62,191 bases of DNA, from NCBI RefSeq assembly GCF_002154695.1, contig NZ_MTAV01000033.1, positions 1-62,191 on the forward strand, in the 5' to 3' direction. The stretch comes from Nostoc sp. T09. Its GTDB lineage: Bacteria; Cyanobacteriota; Cyanobacteriia; Cyanobacteriales; Nostocaceae. Positions 15,510-24,383 of this stretch are shown here, piece by piece. Every line of letters starts with the position of its first letter. Within the stretch, counting starts at the first letter, position 1. The position numbers and the translations under genes were made by a program. Below the pieces are notes generated by a model. It saw only the letters and a list, made by a program, of their open reading frames with translations. It was not told the origin of the DNA and ran no database searches.

Positions 15510-16259
15510 TTACCAATGTTGCAATGTTGGTCGAATGAGAATTTCATTCACATTCACACGGGGTGGCTGTGTCAGGGCGTAAACGATCGCGGCCGCAATG
15601 TCTTCACTTTCTAAAGGTGTCACAGAAAGACGACGTTCTTCAATTTGTTGTTTAAAAACAGGGTCTGTAATGCGATCGCTTATCTCTGTATTAACTAACC
15701 CAGGCTCAATAACCGTGACACGGATATTTTCCTTGCAAACTTCCTGCCGCAAGGACTCTGAAAAACCATTGACACCCCATTTTGTTGCATTATATACACC
15801 TATACCAACCCGTGCAGTTCGTCCGCCAACAGATGAAATATTGACGATATGTCCTGCACCTTGAGCTTTCAAGATTGGTAATACGGCATGGGTGACATAC
15901 AGCAATCCCAACAAATTGAGATTAATCATATCCTTCCAATCTGAGGTATTCCCACCAGCGATCGCACCCACAGCAGCAATACCTGCATTATTGACGAGGA
16001 TATCTATCTGACCGAATTCCGTTTTTGTCTTCTGGACTAAATTCTGTACTTGAGTCTCGTCTGTAACATCAGTAATTATGGCTAAAGCTGTGCCACCACT
16101 GGTAACAATTTTTTTGGCGACGGCATTTAAGCGATCGCCTCTGCGAGCTGCCAGTACTACTGTTGCGCCCTCTGCTGCTAATGCTAGTGCTGTGGCTTCA
16201 CCAATACCAGAAGACGCTCCAGTAATAATTGCGACTTTGCTATTTAATTTACCTGTCAT
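15510..16259 (-). CDS. Classical SDR oxidoreductase
   Basis: A complete 249-residue classical short-chain dehydrogenase. The cofactor site is AIITGASSGIGEATA (TGxxxGIG), NNAG is present in ILVNNAGIAAVG, the catalytic Ser lies in IVNISSVGG and Tyr/Lys in VGVYNATK-like GVYNATKWGV. An Arg-Arg after strand 2 (LAARRGDRL) suggests NADP. It resembles YdfG/NADP-dependent serine-dehydrogenase-type enzymes. ATG 16259 follows the methyltransferase stop by only a few bases, so it is the distal gene of the 18993-15510 operon. Substrate probably a small hydroxy compound. Confidence 0.85.
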   Translation of the reverse strand: MTGKLNSKVAIITGASSGIGEATALALAAEGATVVLAARRGDRLNAVAKKIVTSGGTALAIITDVTDETQVQNLVQKTKTEFGQIDILVNNAGIAAVGAIAGGNTSDWKDMINLNLLGLLYVTHAVLPILKAQGAGHIVNISSVGGRTARVGIGVYNATKWGVNGFSESLRQEVCKENIRVTVIEPGLVNTEISDRITDPVFKQQIEERRLSVTPLESEDIAAAIVYALTQPPRVNVNEILIRPTLQHW

Positions 16260-16265
16260 GATCAA

Positions 16266-16931
16266 TTAACGTTTGATTGCTAAAGTGAGTCCATCTGCTA
16301 TGGAAATCAAGCTTAAATCTATTCGATCATCTTGATGCAGCTTGCTATTAAAATCTCGGATCGCATTAGTAGCTGGATCTTGGATATCTAGTTGTACCGC
16401 ACGTCCCGACCAAAGTACATTATCAACGACAATCAACCCACCCGGTCGAATTAACTTTAGCACTCGCTCGTAGTAAGCATAATAGTTTTCCTTATCCGCA
16501 TCAATAAATGCAAAATCAAAGGTTTCTGCCTCTCCTTCTACCAATAATTTATCTAAAGTATCGATGGCTGGGGCAAGTCGCAGGTCAATTTTTTCTGTTA
16601 CTCCTGCTTGCTCCCAATACCGACGAGCGATTCCTGTAAATTCTTCGCTGACATCACAAGCTATGATTTTACCGTCAGGTGGTAACGCTAAGGCGACGCT
16701 CAGAGAACTATAACCTGTAAAAACTCCTAACTCCAGAGTCTTCTTTGCTCCAATCAGTTTGACTAAAAAACCAAGAAACTGTCCTTGCTCTGGTGCAACT
16801 TGCATATTTGCTCTGGGATGACGCGCCGTCTCTTCCCGCAGCTTGAACAGTAATTCTGGTTCTCGCAGAGAGATAGACAGTAGATATTGGTAAAGTTCGT
16901 TTGATAGATGCAGTGTTTTACTAAGAGACAT
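16266..16931 (-). CDS. Caffeoyl-CoA-type O-methyltransferase
   Basis: A 221-residue cation-dependent O-methyltransferase. Signature stretches are TLELGVFTGYSSLSVALALP (SAM site), FDFAFIDADKENYYAYYE (metal-binding DxDK), and GGLIVVDNVLWSGRAV, in the family's order. The start at 16931 (MSLSKTL) is preferred because the in-frame upstream part is repeat-like spacer and would overlap the next gene's C-terminus. Such bacterial enzymes methylate catechol-type hydroxyls. It lies between the DszC-like and SDR genes with spacings of 58 and 6 bp, so one transcript is likely. Confidence 0.85.
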   Translation of the reverse strand: MSLSKTLHLSNELYQYLLSISLREPELLFKLREETARHPRANMQVAPEQGQFLGFLVKLIGAKKTLELGVFTGYSSLSVALALPPDGKIIACDVSEEFTGIARRYWEQAGVTEKIDLRLAPAIDTLDKLLVEGEAETFDFAFIDADKENYYAYYERVLKLIRPGGLIVVDNVLWSGRAVQLDIQDPATNAIRDFNSKLHQDDRIDLSLISIADGLTLAIKR

Positions 16932-16989
16932 AGGGACTGGGGATTGGAGAAAAGGGAAAAAGGGGCAACACCAAATGCCAAACGCCAAT

Positions 16990-18177
16990 TCACGAATACT
17001 GAGTAACAATTGGTAACTCTTGATTGAGTAACCAATTACCAATGTGATTGAGTTTGTAATCGACTGGATCGTGGAGGGTAAAAGTTCGCAAGTCTCGCCA
17101 GTAGCGGTCAAAGCCGTATTTACTAGCTGTGGATCTGGTTCCTGTAACTTCAAAAATGCCGTTGCTGATATCTAATCCCACACGGGTAACAAAGGCTTTG
17201 GCTGAGAAAACGGCGATCGCCACTTCTCCTCTTTCCTCAAAAGTTAAGTCAGATCCTTTGTCCCAAGCTTGTTGAACTTGGGCGGCGGTGCGATCGCTCA
17301 AAGCAATGGCGGCTTGCAGTTCTGCCCAAAATTCACCATAATGCCGCAGAATATAGGGGTCTTTGCTGGCGCTGTCTACTCCAGAGGTAATCCAAGGTCT
17401 GGTTTGAGTTTTCGTGTACTCTTTAGCCGCAGCTAATGCACCTTCTGCAATCCCTAAATAAATGTAGGTTTTGGTTAATTGAGCGATGATTCCCAAAAAT
17501 GTAGCAAAACCACTATCAGAAGGATGAGGATATCCCAGGATTTCATCTTTTTTTACCAAGACATCATGAAAGGTGAATGTATCGCTATCTGTGCGTCGCT
17601 GTCCGATATTATCCCAATCTTGGTTAGAAACTACCCCTGGTCTGTCTTTAGGAATGACAAACAACCAGGGCGCTTCTACACCATCCTGAAGGGCAGAGAA
17701 GACACGCAAATCTGCGATCGCTACACCAGTACCAAAACTTTTTGCGCCATCTACGCGGAAATTTTCGCCATCGGGGGTAATTTTCAGCCTGGTATCTCGC
17801 GTATTAATGGCATTTGCCCAAAAGAGATTTTTCTCGGCTGTTTGGCGGTAATATCTTTCTTTTTGCTCTGGTGTGCCAGAAACATGAGCTAAAGTTGTTA
17901 AGTTCAGATGATTGCCATACAACTGCCCAATAGAACCATCTGCTGTTGAGAGTTGTTGAATCACCTTAAAAGCTTCTGCCCAAGTTGCACCTGTACCACC
18001 ATATTCTTTTGGTACGACCAAAGGTAATAAGCCACTTTCCCGCAGCCGTTGAATTTCTATATCGGGAAGTCCAGCTTTTTGGTCTCTTTCCACTGCGGTT
18101 GCTGTCAGTTCCGCCGCCAAGGAAGATGCGATTGCAATCCAATCTTGGGATTCTTCTTTAACTAATAGTTGTACCAT
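16990..18177 (-). CDS. Acyl-CoA-dehydrogenase-fold flavin enzyme, DszC/SfnB-like
   Basis: The 395-residue protein has the acyl-CoA dehydrogenase fold (N-terminal helical part to ~110, beta domain to ~215, C-terminal helices). Typical points are LPLVVPKEYGGTGATWAEAF, the FMN/FAD contact GAKSFGTGVAIADL, and the C-terminal RSTASKYGFDRYWRDLRTFTLHD split in two. That last segment is found in FMNH2-dependent monooxygenases such as DszC and the sulfur-acquisition oxidoreductases (SfnB/SfnC) rather than in true acyl-CoA dehydrogenases, whose catalytic Glu is missing. Together with the SsuB-type ATPase 24 bp upstream, a role in cleaving an organosulfur compound is the best guess. It would need a flavin reductase. 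Confidence 0.8.
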   Translation of the reverse strand: MVQLLVKEESQDWIAIASSLAAELTATAVERDQKAGLPDIEIQRLRESGLLPLVVPKEYGGTGATWAEAFKVIQQLSTADGSIGQLYGNHLNLTTLAHVSGTPEQKERYYRQTAEKNLFWANAINTRDTRLKITPDGENFRVDGAKSFGTGVAIADLRVFSALQDGVEAPWLFVIPKDRPGVVSNQDWDNIGQRRTDSDTFTFHDVLVKKDEILGYPHPSDSGFATFLGIIAQLTKTYIYLGIAEGALAAAKEYTKTQTRPWITSGVDSASKDPYILRHYGEFWAELQAAIALSDRTAAQVQQAWDKGSDLTFEERGEVAIAVFSAKAFVTRVGLDISNGIFEVTGTRSTASKYGFDRYWRDLRTFTLHDPVDYKLNHIGNWLLNQELPIVTQYS

Positions 18178-18201
18178 TGCTCGTCTTAATTACGAATTTT
18201 G

Positions 18202-18993
18202 CTAAGCTGCTTCTGAATTGAGTGCATAAGAAGAGCGATCGCTCTCTTGCTTCGTCATTACCCGTTCTAAAATTGCCTCAACTGTCTTCGCAAACTCTGC
18301 ATTTCCTCTAGAACGAGGACGAGGAAAATCAATCTTGACATCCAGACCAATTTGACCATCTTCAATCACCACTACTCGGTCTGCTAAAACTACGGCTTCT
18401 TCCACATCATGGGTAATTAACAGTGCCGTAAATTGCTGTTCCTGCCATAAATTCTCTAATAATTGCTGCATTTCAATGCGTGTTAATGCATCCAACGCTC
18501 CTAGAGGTTCATCTAGCAGCAATAAAGAAGGTTGACTCGTCAAGGCTCTAGCTAGCGCCACCCGTTGGCGTTGCCCACCAGAGAGAACGGCAGGCCACTC
18601 ATTCGCGCGGTCTTCTAATCCCACTGCCCGCAGCACTTGTAAAGCTCTCTGTTTTGGATAAACTTTAGAATTAGAACCCAGTAATCCCAGTTCCACATTT
18701 GCTAACACTCGCTGCCAAGGCAGAAGTCGAGCATCTTGAAACATCATTCTGATGGTGGGATTAATCTGCTGGTGAGATTGTTGGTCATTCAAAAACACAC
18801 CACCTGCACTCGGTGCATCTAAGCCTGCGATTAGGCGTAGCATAGTACTCTTACCACACCCACTACGACCAACAATAGCCACAAATTCGCCCGGTTTAAT
18901 TTCTAAATCAATATTTTGCAGAACTGTTTTTGTTCCAAAAGATTTACTCAGCCCTGACAATTTCAAGTGCATTCCATGTGTTTTCAATGCCAT
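18202..18993 (-). CDS. SsuB/TauB-type ABC transporter ATPase
   Basis: A 263-residue nitrate/sulfonate/taurine-type ATPase. Walker A is [10 protein letters not shown]-loop [11 protein letters not shown] (the DARLLPW form is a hallmark of SsuB/TauB/NrtD), signature [15 protein letters not shown], Walker [13 protein letters not shown] and H-loop [11 protein letters not shown] near-perfect Shine-Dalgarno (AGGAGGT) lies about 8 bp before ATG 18993. It starts the operon of DszC-like, O-methyltransferase and SDR genes. No permease (SsuC) gene occurs in the window, so it must pair with one elsewhere or be an orphan. Confidence 0.88.
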   Translation of the reverse strand: MALKTHGMHLKLSGLSKSFGTKTVLQNIDLEIKPGEFVAIVGRSGCGKSTMLRLIAGLDAPSAGGVFLNDQQSHQQINPTIRMMFQDARLLPWQRVLANVELGLLGSNSKVYPKQRALQVLRAVGLEDRANEWPAVLSGGQRQRVALARALTSQPSLLLLDEPLGALDALTRIEMQQLLENLWQEQQFTALLITHDVEEAVVLADRVVVIEDGQIGLDVKIDFPRPRSRGNAEFAKTVEAILERVMTKQESDRSSYALNSEAA

Positions 18994-19873
18994 GCCAAAA
19001 AACCTCCTAATTTTTGAGTGATTTTCTGTGAATATATAGAAATGCAGAAATTTTGCTTACCTGTTTTATTCAAAGATCTACTTATTAGCCATCAATGTTG
19101 CGTTTTTGCTTTCTCAGGTAAATCTCTAACAGAGATAAGCAGATAAACTAAATGGCATTATCACCCTAGTTTCTAAATGCGCTTTTGACCAACTATCCTT
19201 AGCTGACGAAGATTATCCTTGGCATTGCTGCCTGAAGATTTTATGAAGATTTACACAATAAAGCTTAAATACGGTAAATTGGTAGGTTTTTAGTATTTTG
19301 CTAATGAAAGTTTCACATATTTAAAGACAAAAGGCAAGGGTTTTTGTCATTGCTCATTCGGTAAGGATCAATTGGCAATGGGTGCGTAGGCGCAGCCCGT
19401 CGTAGGCATCGCTTTCACAATTTCTGGATATAATAAAGCCCATTCTAGTACTTGCAACTTCCTAAAATGTTGCTACACACGATAAAATCGCGATCGCTAT
19501 CCAGTGCTTTTCCTATAACTCATGGATTTTACGGGAAATTTATCAGTCTCACTTGGGACATTTTCCAAGTGAACGGGAAGTTGAACGTTTTCGTCATCAG
19601 TTAATGATTCGCCTGATGCTGAATGAAATCACTCAATCACCTTAGGCATTCCAGGTATAGATACGCTTGACCCTAAAGTGGGGATTCTGGCATCTTAATT
19701 CACTGGTTCGGAAATAAAGAAATATTGACTTGAGTTTTATAGAAAATCAAAAAAATGGTATGATTAATTTTAATCTACTATATGTCTATCAATTTTAAGT
19801 AGATTTTTCCTTTCACATTAAACAAATATGCCTGCTGCTTCAACTCTCAACAATTGAGATGAAGGAATAAAAT
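18994..19873. other. 880-bp spacer between divergent transport genes
   Basis: This spacer must contain the promoters for the ATPase operon and for binding-protein copy 2. 18994-19370 is AT-rich with nothing recognisable. About 19381-19413 is a copy of the GCGTAGGCGCAGCC...GTAGGCATCGC palindrome. From 19466 to the TAG at 19643-19645 a plus-strand frame stays open with protein-like sequence (SWILREIYQSHLGHFPSERE then VERFRHQLMIRLMLNE) but no start codon, so it looks like the tail of a lost gene; I do not recognise it. A permease would be expected here and is absent. Confidence 0.5.
19772..19805 (+). promoter_or_regulatory. Inverted repeat upstream of binding-protein copy 2
   Basis: AATCTACT (19772-19779) and AGTAGATT (19798-19805) form a perfect 8-bp inverted repeat with 18 bases between, about 70 bp before the GTG start. 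It could be the operator of a dimeric regulator or a leader hairpin. No regulator gene lies nearby, so its role is unproven. Confidence 0.35.
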
Positions 19874-20947
19874 GTGGTGAATTCTTTAAAAAAGCATAAC
19901 TTTCGCGCTCAGCAAGTGTATTCTGCCAGTAGTTTTTTGGTTGCGGTCTCATGTCTAAGTTTGATGGTTACTGGTTGCAGTCAAAAAACAGCAGTTAATC
20001 CCCCAGCTAACTCAAATTCTGCCTCACAAGTTGTCAGTAGTAATCAAAATCCAGAAAAAAGCAACGCAGTTCGCTTGGGATACCAAAAAGGCGGGATTAT
20101 TCCCATCTCACGTCAGCGCGGCAACCTAGAACGTCAGCTATCAGCTCAAAATATTCAAGTTGAATGGACTGGGCCATTTGACCGTTGTGCAACGTTGCTA
20201 GCGGCTCTTAATGGTAATCGTGCAGACATTGGTGGTTGCGGTGATATTCCTACCATCTCCGGGATTGCTTCTGGACAGCCACTTTGTATTGGTTCTGTAC
20301 AGCGTCCTCAACCAGATTCTTTAAGTAGTGCCATCTTAGTTCGCGGTGATTCTTCTATTCGTAAACCTGCTGATTTAGTCGGTAAAAAAGTTGCAGTTAA
20401 TCAAGGGGGCGCAGGTGAATACCTGTTATTAAAAGTCTTAGAAACAGAAAATATCCCTAAAGAGAAAGTCCAGCGAGTTTATTTATCGCCAAATGATGCT
20501 GCACCAGCGCTTTACCAAGGATCTGTTGATGGTTGGGCAGTTTGGGAACCTTATATTTCCATTGCAGAACTAGAACATCAGGCGCGGAGAATCACCACTA
20601 CGCACCCTGCACCTACCTACGGCATTATGGTTGTGCGAAGTGATGCTGCTAAAGACAATCCTGTAGCAGTTAAATCTGCACTGACAGCGTTGAGCCAAGA
20701 TGGTGAATGGCTGAATCAGCATAGCGATGCAGCCGCAGATTTTATGGTAAAAGAGCTAAAAGTTTCGGAAGCTGTAGCCAAGCAAGCCACTAAGAATCGT
20801 GGCCCAGAGTCTTACGTCTTTCCCAATGCAGATGATATTGGCAAGCTTCAGAAAACAGCTGATTGGTTACTAGAGCAAAAAATTCTTCCTAAACGAGTAG
20901 ATATTGCAGCTTCGGTGTGTCCGTTAGGAACTACTGCGGCGAGGTAG
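19874..20947 (+). CDS. SsuA/TauA-type ABC substrate-binding lipoprotein (copy 2)
   Basis: A 357-residue lipoprotein: hydrophobic segment FLVAVSCLSLMVTGC with lipobox VTGC, then a polar linker. The core has the SsuA features RLGYQKGGIIPISRQRGNLE, GNRADIGGCGDIPTISGIAS, ILVRGDSSIRKPADLVGKK and GWAVWEPYISIAELE. It differs clearly from copy 1 and copy 3, so it is not a recent duplicate. GTG 19874 is the likely start; an ATG two bases earlier is in a frame that stops immediately. The cysteine-dioxygenase-like and aldolase genes follow on the same strand, which hints at a ligand metabolised by them. Confidence 0.85.
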   Translation: MVNSLKKHNFRAQQVYSASSFLVAVSCLSLMVTGCSQKTAVNPPANSNSASQVVSSNQNPEKSNAVRLGYQKGGIIPISRQRGNLERQLSAQNIQVEWTGPFDRCATLLAALNGNRADIGGCGDIPTISGIASGQPLCIGSVQRPQPDSLSSAILVRGDSSIRKPADLVGKKVAVNQGGAGEYLLLKVLETENIPKEKVQRVYLSPNDAAPALYQGSVDGWAVWEPYISIAELEHQARRITTTHPAPTYGIMVVRSDAAKDNPVAVKSALTALSQDGEWLNQHSDAAADFMVKELKVSEAVAKQATKNRGPESYVFPNADDIGKLQKTADWLLEQKILPKRVDIAASVCPLGTTAAR

Positions 20948-21054
20948 GAAGTTGGAAGGGAGACAAGGGAGATGAGGAAGCAGAGGACAAATGACAAAAA
21001 AGGCAGAGTGCGTAAGTCTTAATCCCAAAAGTTAAATTACAAATCTGGAATTTT

Positions 21055-21702
21055 ATGACTCATACAACTATTCTCCAATCCTTAGAAACAGATGAATGGT
21101 TTATTGATAGTCCAGACTTACGTGAGTTTGTGGCGATCGCCAAACAAATTATCTCTAACACAACTCGCGATCGCAAACAAACCCTCAATACCCTAGAACC
21201 CCATTTTGCCGCACTCCTGAAAAAACAAGATTGGTTAACAGAGGAATTCGCCCAACCAAATCACCATAGCGGCTTGGGGGGTGGAATTGGGCAATGGTTG
21301 CTGTATCGTTCTCAGGATCGTTCTCTTACTATCTTTAGTTTGGTGATTCCGCCTAATTCCATAACTCCTGTCCACGACCATTTATCTTGGGGACTTGTAG
21401 GTTTGTATAAAGGCAGACAAGAAGAAACTGTCTACCGTCGCCTAGATAAAGGTGATGTAGAAGGAAGCGCCCAGTTACAAAGTCTCGGTGTCTATAAAGT
21501 AAAAAGTGGTGATATTTACCATCTGTTACCGCCTGACGGTGATATTCACTCTGTGAAGGCTACAACAGTCTTTACTCCTTCCATTTCCATTCATGTCATG
21601 GGGAATGATACTGGTAATATTTTACGCAACCACTATCACCCAGAACAAGAAACTGTCAGGTCTTTTCGCTCTGGATATTCCAACGCACCATTTAAGGAAT
21701 AA
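21055..21702 (+). CDS. Cysteine-dioxygenase-family cupin
   Basis: A 215-residue double-stranded beta-helix protein of the cysteine dioxygenase type I family. The iron ligands are expected in PVHDHLSWGLVGLYKGRQEE (two His in HDH) and a late His in GDIHSVKA. The Cys-Tyr cofactor of mammalian CDO is not present (Gly follows the position), as in many bacterial thiol dioxygenases acting on 3-mercaptopropionate or other thiols. It would oxidise a thiol to a sulfinate using iron and oxygen. It lies between binding-protein copies 2 and 3 with an aldolase 10 bp downstream, which supports an organosulfur role for the block. Confidence 0.8.
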   Translation: MTHTTILQSLETDEWFIDSPDLREFVAIAKQIISNTTRDRKQTLNTLEPHFAALLKKQDWLTEEFAQPNHHSGLGGGIGQWLLYRSQDRSLTIFSLVIPPNSITPVHDHLSWGLVGLYKGRQEETVYRRLDKGDVEGSAQLQSLGVYKVKSGDIYHLLPPDGDIHSVKATTVFTPSISIHVMGNDTGNILRNHYHPEQETVRSFRSGYSNAPFKE

Positions 21703-21712
21703 AAGGAAAACC

Positions 21713-22474
21713 ATGCCGAGATACGATAGACCCCAACCACCAGTTTTTGAACGAGTCGAAGAAGAACGCCTCCACCGCAAACAACGCCTGGCTGCTGCAT
21801 TTCGCCTATTTGCTCGTTTTGGCTTTAGTGAAGGTATCGCAGGTCATATTACTGCCCGCGACCCAGAATTTACTGACCATTTTTGGGTAAATCCTCTAGG
21901 AACATACTTCGGTCATATCCGTGTGTCTGACCTAATTTTAGTTGACACAGAAGGCGAGGTTGTTAAAGGAGATGCTGCCGTCAACCGCGCCGCCTTTGCT
22001 ATTCATTCCCAAGTTCATGAAGCACGACCTGATGTAGTTGCAGCTGCACACGCCCATTCACTGCATGGTAAATCTTGGTCAAGTCTAGGTCGTCTACTAG
22101 ACCCCTTAACTCAAGATGCTTGTGCTTTTTATCAAGACCACACCATATTTGATGACTATAAGGGTGTAGTTCTAGATACCTCTGAAGGTAAAAGAATTGC
22201 TGAAGCATTAGGAGATAAAAAAGCTGTCATTCTGCGGAATCACGGCTTTTTGACAGTAGGAAGAACAGTAGACGAAGCGGCTTGGTGGTATATAAGTTTC
22301 GAGCGTTCAGCTCAAGCTCAACTTTTAGCAGAAGCAGCAGGTAAACCGATTTCCATTGACCATGAAATTGCTACTTTAACCCATAGCCAAGTTGGAACTC
22401 ATGCGGCTGGCTGGTTTAGTTTCCAACCTCTCTACAACAGGATTGTGCGCGAAGAACCAGATTTGTTGGAATAG
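21713..22474 (+). CDS. Class II aldolase/adducin-family protein
   Basis: A 253-residue protein of the FucA/AraD/adducin head fold. Zinc ligands fit AAHAHSLHGKSWSS (His-x-His) and a later His in VILRNHGFLTVG; the SEGIAGHITARDPE start is a typical family opening. ATG 21713 follows AAAGGAAAA and comes 10 bp after the cupin gene, so the two are cotranscribed. Class II aldolases cleave or epimerise sugar phosphates, but this subgroup (first residues RYDRPQPPVFE, 250-260 aa) is widespread with no assigned substrate. It is probably soluble and zinc dependent. Confidence 0.85.
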   Translation: MPRYDRPQPPVFERVEEERLHRKQRLAAAFRLFARFGFSEGIAGHITARDPEFTDHFWVNPLGTYFGHIRVSDLILVDTEGEVVKGDAAVNRAAFAIHSQVHEARPDVVAAAHAHSLHGKSWSSLGRLLDPLTQDACAFYQDHTIFDDYKGVVLDTSEGKRIAEALGDKKAVILRNHGFLTVGRTVDEAAWWYISFERSAQAQLLAEAAGKPISIDHEIATLTHSQVGTHAAGWFSFQPLYNRIVREEPDLLE

Positions 22475-22560
22475 TCGGGCATGGGGCAAGGGGCATTGGT
22501 TCTCTGCATCATTTTCCTCGTCCCCTGTCTGTAAAATTTTGCTCAATTAGGAAGACTAAT

Positions 22561-23637
22561 GTGTATACCAAGCGGCTGCGTCAAAATTTTATCTTCCCTG
22601 TGGGTTACTTGTTGAGTTTAACAACAGTAGCTTGTTCAGAGGTTAATTCTACTAGTCCGGCTAGTCCGGTCAGTTCTGTTAGTTCATCCATTCCGGCAAT
22701 TACTGCCGCTAACCCTACCCCAACTGGCACAACAGCTTTAAATTCAACTGATTTGCGTGTTGCCAAATACAAAGGTGGTTGGGACTTAAATTTAAAATTA
22801 GCTGGGCTGGATAATTTCTCCTACAAAACTCAGTTTACTGAATTTACTGGGGGTAATTTGATGGTGCAGGCAATTAATGCTGGTGCAATTGATCTAGCCT
22901 CAGCTAGTGAAATTCCGCCGATTTTTGCTCTTGAATCCAAGGCATCTGTAAAAATTATTGCCTCCACTAAAGGGCCTACAGTTGGTCAAGTTGTACTCAT
23001 ACCCAAGAACTCGGCAGCAAAAACGATCGCGGATCTTAAAGGTAAAAAGGTAGGTTATGTTAAAGCCACGACTGCCCACTACTTCCTAATCAAGATGTTA
23101 GAGAAAGTCGGACTCACGATGAAAGACATCAACGCAGTTCCTCTTTCAATACCCGATGGGCTTTCTGCTTTTCGCAAAGGCGATCTAGATGCTTGGGCTA
23201 CCTATGGTTACTCAATTGGGCAAGCACAAAAAGAAGGGGCGCGGGTACTGGAATCTGCCAAAGATATTTTAAGCGGTAACTTTGTGATTATTGCAGCGCC
23301 GAATGCGATCGCCGATCCCCAAAAAAAAGTCGCTATCGCAGATTTTCTCTGCCGCTTGCAAAAGTCACAAAACTGGCGGGAATCTAATCTCAAACAGTGG
23401 TCTAAAAGTTATGCAACTGCTATCAATGTTGATGAAGGCATTGTTTACAAGGATGCCCAGGAAGGACAACAACAACGTCCCCAAAAATTACTTCCTGTGT
23501 CTCAAGAGGCGATCTCATCTCAGCAAAAAGTTGCTGATACATTTTTCAAAGCAGGCGTAATTCCTACTAAAGTTGATGTCAAGCCACTTTGGGACAACAC
23601 ATTTAACGAAGATATCGCCAAATGTAATAGAGGCTAG
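22561..23637 (+). CDS. SsuA/TauA-type ABC substrate-binding lipoprotein (copy 3)
   Basis: A 358-residue lipoprotein: LLSLTTVAC lipobox, then a Ser/Pro/Thr-rich linker (TSPASPVSSVSSSIPA). The core shows GGNLMVQAINAGAIDLASAS, EIPPIFALES, LIPKNSAAKTIADLKGKKV and DAWATYGYSIGQAQKEG, as in SsuA/NMT1-like proteins. It starts with GTG at 22561. It follows the aldolase by 86 bp and ends the plus-strand group. The distinct sequence from copies 1 and 2 suggests a different ligand. No permease or ATPase is next to it. Confidence 0.85.
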   Translation: MYTKRLRQNFIFPVGYLLSLTTVACSEVNSTSPASPVSSVSSSIPAITAANPTPTGTTALNSTDLRVAKYKGGWDLNLKLAGLDNFSYKTQFTEFTGGNLMVQAINAGAIDLASASEIPPIFALESKASVKIIASTKGPTVGQVVLIPKNSAAKTIADLKGKKVGYVKATTAHYFLIKMLEKVGLTMKDINAVPLSIPDGLSAFRKGDLDAWATYGYSIGQAQKEGARVLESAKDILSGNFVIIAAPNAIADPQKKVAIADFLCRLQKSQNWRESNLKQWSKSYATAINVDEGIVYKDAQEGQQQRPQKLLPVSQEAISSQQKVADTFFKAGVIPTKVDVKPLWDNTFNEDIAKCNRG

Positions 23638-23814
23638 TACAGCACGGCGTAAATAAGCGCAAAGTTGAGCCATAACTCTTCACATTTCCTGGCGCGACTT
23701 GCGAATTTTTACCCTAAACGACCCCGTAAATTACAAAATCCGCAATATCGGTAACTGTGTACTCTACCATGAACACCCAATAGTCATAGCATATTCCTAA
23801 CAAAGGTGAACATT

Positions 23815-24027
23815 ATGTTTCATAATACAGAAAGAGAATTATCTGATGGAGAACCTTGGTCATTTGGGCAATATTCCCATTTACCACCTCATCTCCAGTT
23901 ATTAGTAGAAAAAGAACAGGCAAGACAAGATATTTGGGATTTACCTAACCAAGAATCTAATAGCAATGTCCTAATTCAACCACCTAATCAAAAACCGGAT
24001 GCGGCTTTTAAACCACGTCCAATTTAA
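23815..24027 (+). CDS. Small hypothetical cyanobacterial protein
   Basis: A 70-residue acidic, Pro/Gln-rich protein (ERELSDGEPWSFGQYSHLPP, later AFKPRPI) with no membrane segment and no family I recognise. ATG 23815 has AAAGGTG 6-8 bp upstream, which favours it over the GTG at 23806. A strong intrinsic terminator follows 29 bp after the stop, which supports a real, separately expressed gene. Confidence 0.6.
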   Translation: MFHNTERELSDGEPWSFGQYSHLPPHLQLLVEKEQARQDIWDLPNQESNSNVLIQPPNQKPDAAFKPRPI

Positions 24028-24055
24028 CAGCTTAATTTTTTCCAACTTGTATATT

Positions 24056-24096
24056 ATTCGGTTCTAACATACAACTCTAGCTAGAACCGAATTTTT
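24056..24096 (+). terminator. Intrinsic terminator of the small gene
   Basis: A perfect 11-bp stem, ATTCGGTTCTA (24056-24066) with TAGAACCGAAT (24082-24092), closes a 15-base loop and is followed by a T-run (24092-24096). It sits just after the small gene ending at 24027. Confidence 0.8.
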
Positions 24097-24148
24097 GGTT
24101 TTAAACTTTGAATAATTGAAAAATGCAAAATTTAAACAATGTCTGTTT

Positions 24149-24240
24149 CAGGACTTACGCAAAATTATGAAAAAACGAACCGCAAAGACACAAAGGACAC
24201 AAAGGAAAGAGGGTTTTAGAGGGTTCTTGCATAAGTCCTA
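24149..24240 (+). repeat. MITE-like element with AGGACTTACGCAA ends
   Basis: The ends are inverted repeats of 13 bp with one mismatch (AGGACTTACGCAA left, TTGCATAAGTCCT right). The inside holds CGCAAAGACACAAAGGACAC, the simple repeat also seen near 10311. No protein-coding content is convincing; an open frame across it is an artefact. Sequences with AGTCCTTACGCAA-type ends are frequent in Nostocales genomes. Confidence 0.65.
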
Positions 24241-24383
24241 TGTTTATATAATAGATTTACTAGGTGAAAACGAATTTAAATGTGAAAACAAATCTAAAAT
24301 TACAAAATTTTACTGGATAGGGAAAGCAGTTTCAAGTCCAAACTCTCGCTCATATTGCCTTTAAATTTATATTCAGTTTTATT

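Noticed and set aside
19466-19645. Short frame in the spacer before binding-protein copy 2
   Set aside because: It has no start codon and no recognisable family, so it is mentioned only as possible remnant and not called a gene.
18994-19873. Riboswitch or leader RNA before the transport genes
   Set aside because: Only an 8-bp inverted repeat is visible; no conserved aptamer core (cobalamin, SAM, TPP) can be recognised.
24116-24364. Possible 82-residue plus-strand gene
   Set aside because: It runs across the MITE-like element and its CGCAAAG simple repeat; the translation is repeat-derived (RTAKTQRTQRK) and no ribosome site precedes it.
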